Below, in pieces: positions 7,112 to 7,469 of a stretch of DNA of 7,469 nt (position 1 is its first letter; each line of letters opens with the position of its first letter). Origin of the DNA: Lachnospiraceae bacterium (GTDB lineage Bacteria; Bacillota_A; Clostridia; Lachnospirales; Lachnospiraceae). Below the pieces are notes generated by a model. The model ran no database searches, was not told the origin of the DNA, and saw only the letters and a program-made list of their open reading frames with translations. A program made the position numbers and the translations under genes. The stretch covers positions 1-7,469 of the forward strand of contig JAFZRD010000099.1 in the NCBI GenBank assembly GCA_017620055.1. The letters run 5' to 3'.

Positions 7112-7469
7112 AACCTATAACGTATTACGTTGACAAGTTCATATTGGGCATATATATCGCTTCCCTTGCGGGAGGCGTATTGGTGTGCCAGACGCGTGAT
7201 ACGCATGCCGCAGATGAGAACAGAAGATCTGTCAATATCAGATACGTTGCTTCAACGGGTGCCGATTACATGACGGCGGATGATTTTCTTCAGGGGTCCG
7301 AGAAGGCGGCCGATAAGGAAGGCATCAAAGAGTATCTCGATAACCTGAAGAAGAACGGAATATCCGAGAACGCGGAATCCGACGAAGAGGAAGTATATAC
7401 GGATGAGGCTCCGGTCGAGACCGAAGAGGAAGAGGTCTTATCCGAAGAAATAGAAGAGGACGCAAAGGA
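7108..7469 (+). CDS. Unrecognised acidic envelope-type protein, N-terminal 120 residues (3' end outside window)
   Basis: The frame begins with the ATG at 7108, overlapping the lactonase stop by 4 nt, and is open to the window end. Residues 1-10 are short and polar. Residues 11-27 (FILGIYIASLAGGVLVC) form a hydrophobic segment, and a possible signal peptidase site lies at THA/ADE around 34. The protein is therefore probably exported or anchored outside the membrane by one segment. Cys27 is not in a convincing lipobox. Residues 40-85 look mixed and partly helical. From 86 to 120 the chain is extremely acidic (18 Asp/Glu in 35 residues), resembling a flexible linker ahead of a later domain. The ribosome binding site is weak (AAAGAAG), so translation probably depends on coupling to the lactonase gene. 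I recognise no family. Confidence 0.75.
   Translation, partial: MKPITYYVDKFILGIYIASLAGGVLVCQTRDTHAADENRRSVNIRYVASTGADYMTADDFLQGSEKAADKEGIKEYLDNLKKNGISENAESDEEEVYTDEAPVETEEEEVLSEEIEEDAK

Noticed and set aside
1..7469. CRISPR arrays, insertion sequences, tRNA or rRNA genes, or a hidden defence system
   Set aside because: No spaced direct repeats, transposase-like frames, cloverleaf-like segments or defence-type domains were seen. Nearly all DNA is explained by housekeeping and transport genes.

Overview
The window looks like chromosomal DNA from an anaerobic Gram-positive of the class Clostridia, most likely Lachnospiraceae-like. This is an inference from gene content, the strong purine-rich ribosome binding sites (GGAGG, AGGAG), frequent ATA and AGG codons, moderate GC, and a typical low-GC Gram-positive potABCD cluster with a lipoprotein PotD. 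The species cannot be named from the sequence. I see no mobile elements, CRISPR arrays, rRNA or tRNA genes.

Layout. Bases 1-2081 (+) hold the C-terminal half of a GlgX/isoamylase-type glycogen debranching protein, overlapping by ATGA with trpS (tryptophanyl-tRNA synthetase). Bases 2083-5853 (-) hold a complete polyamine ABC transporter operon in the order potA-potB-potC-potD, transcribed toward trpS and meeting it tail to tail with one base between the stop codons. Bases 5854-6034 are a 180-bp divergent promoter region with a pot promoter, a 14-bp perfect palindrome and a hairpin just upstream of the next gene's ribosome binding site. Bases 6035-7111 (+) encode a lactonase-family beta-propeller protein (6-phosphogluconolactonase/YbhE type). 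It overlaps by ATGA with the start of an unrecognised, very acidic protein that has an N-terminal membrane or signal segment and runs off the end of the window.

How the genes work together. PotA (ATPase), PotB and PotC (membrane permeases) and PotD (lipid-anchored binding protein) together make one importer for spermidine/putrescine or a related cationic ligand, and all four are present and intact. The lactonase may act in sugar-acid metabolism, and its coupled partner is probably an envelope protein. No functional link between the lactonase and the transporter is evident beyond the shared intergenic region.

The most unusual feature is the debranching protein. Its fold and substrate-loop motifs are well preserved, but all three GH13 catalytic positions appear replaced: nucleophile Asp, acid/base Glu and transition-state Asp. 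It is therefore probably a pseudoenzyme, and it is translationally coupled to trpS. I found no clearly novel multi-gene system; the other observations are regulatory or architectural.
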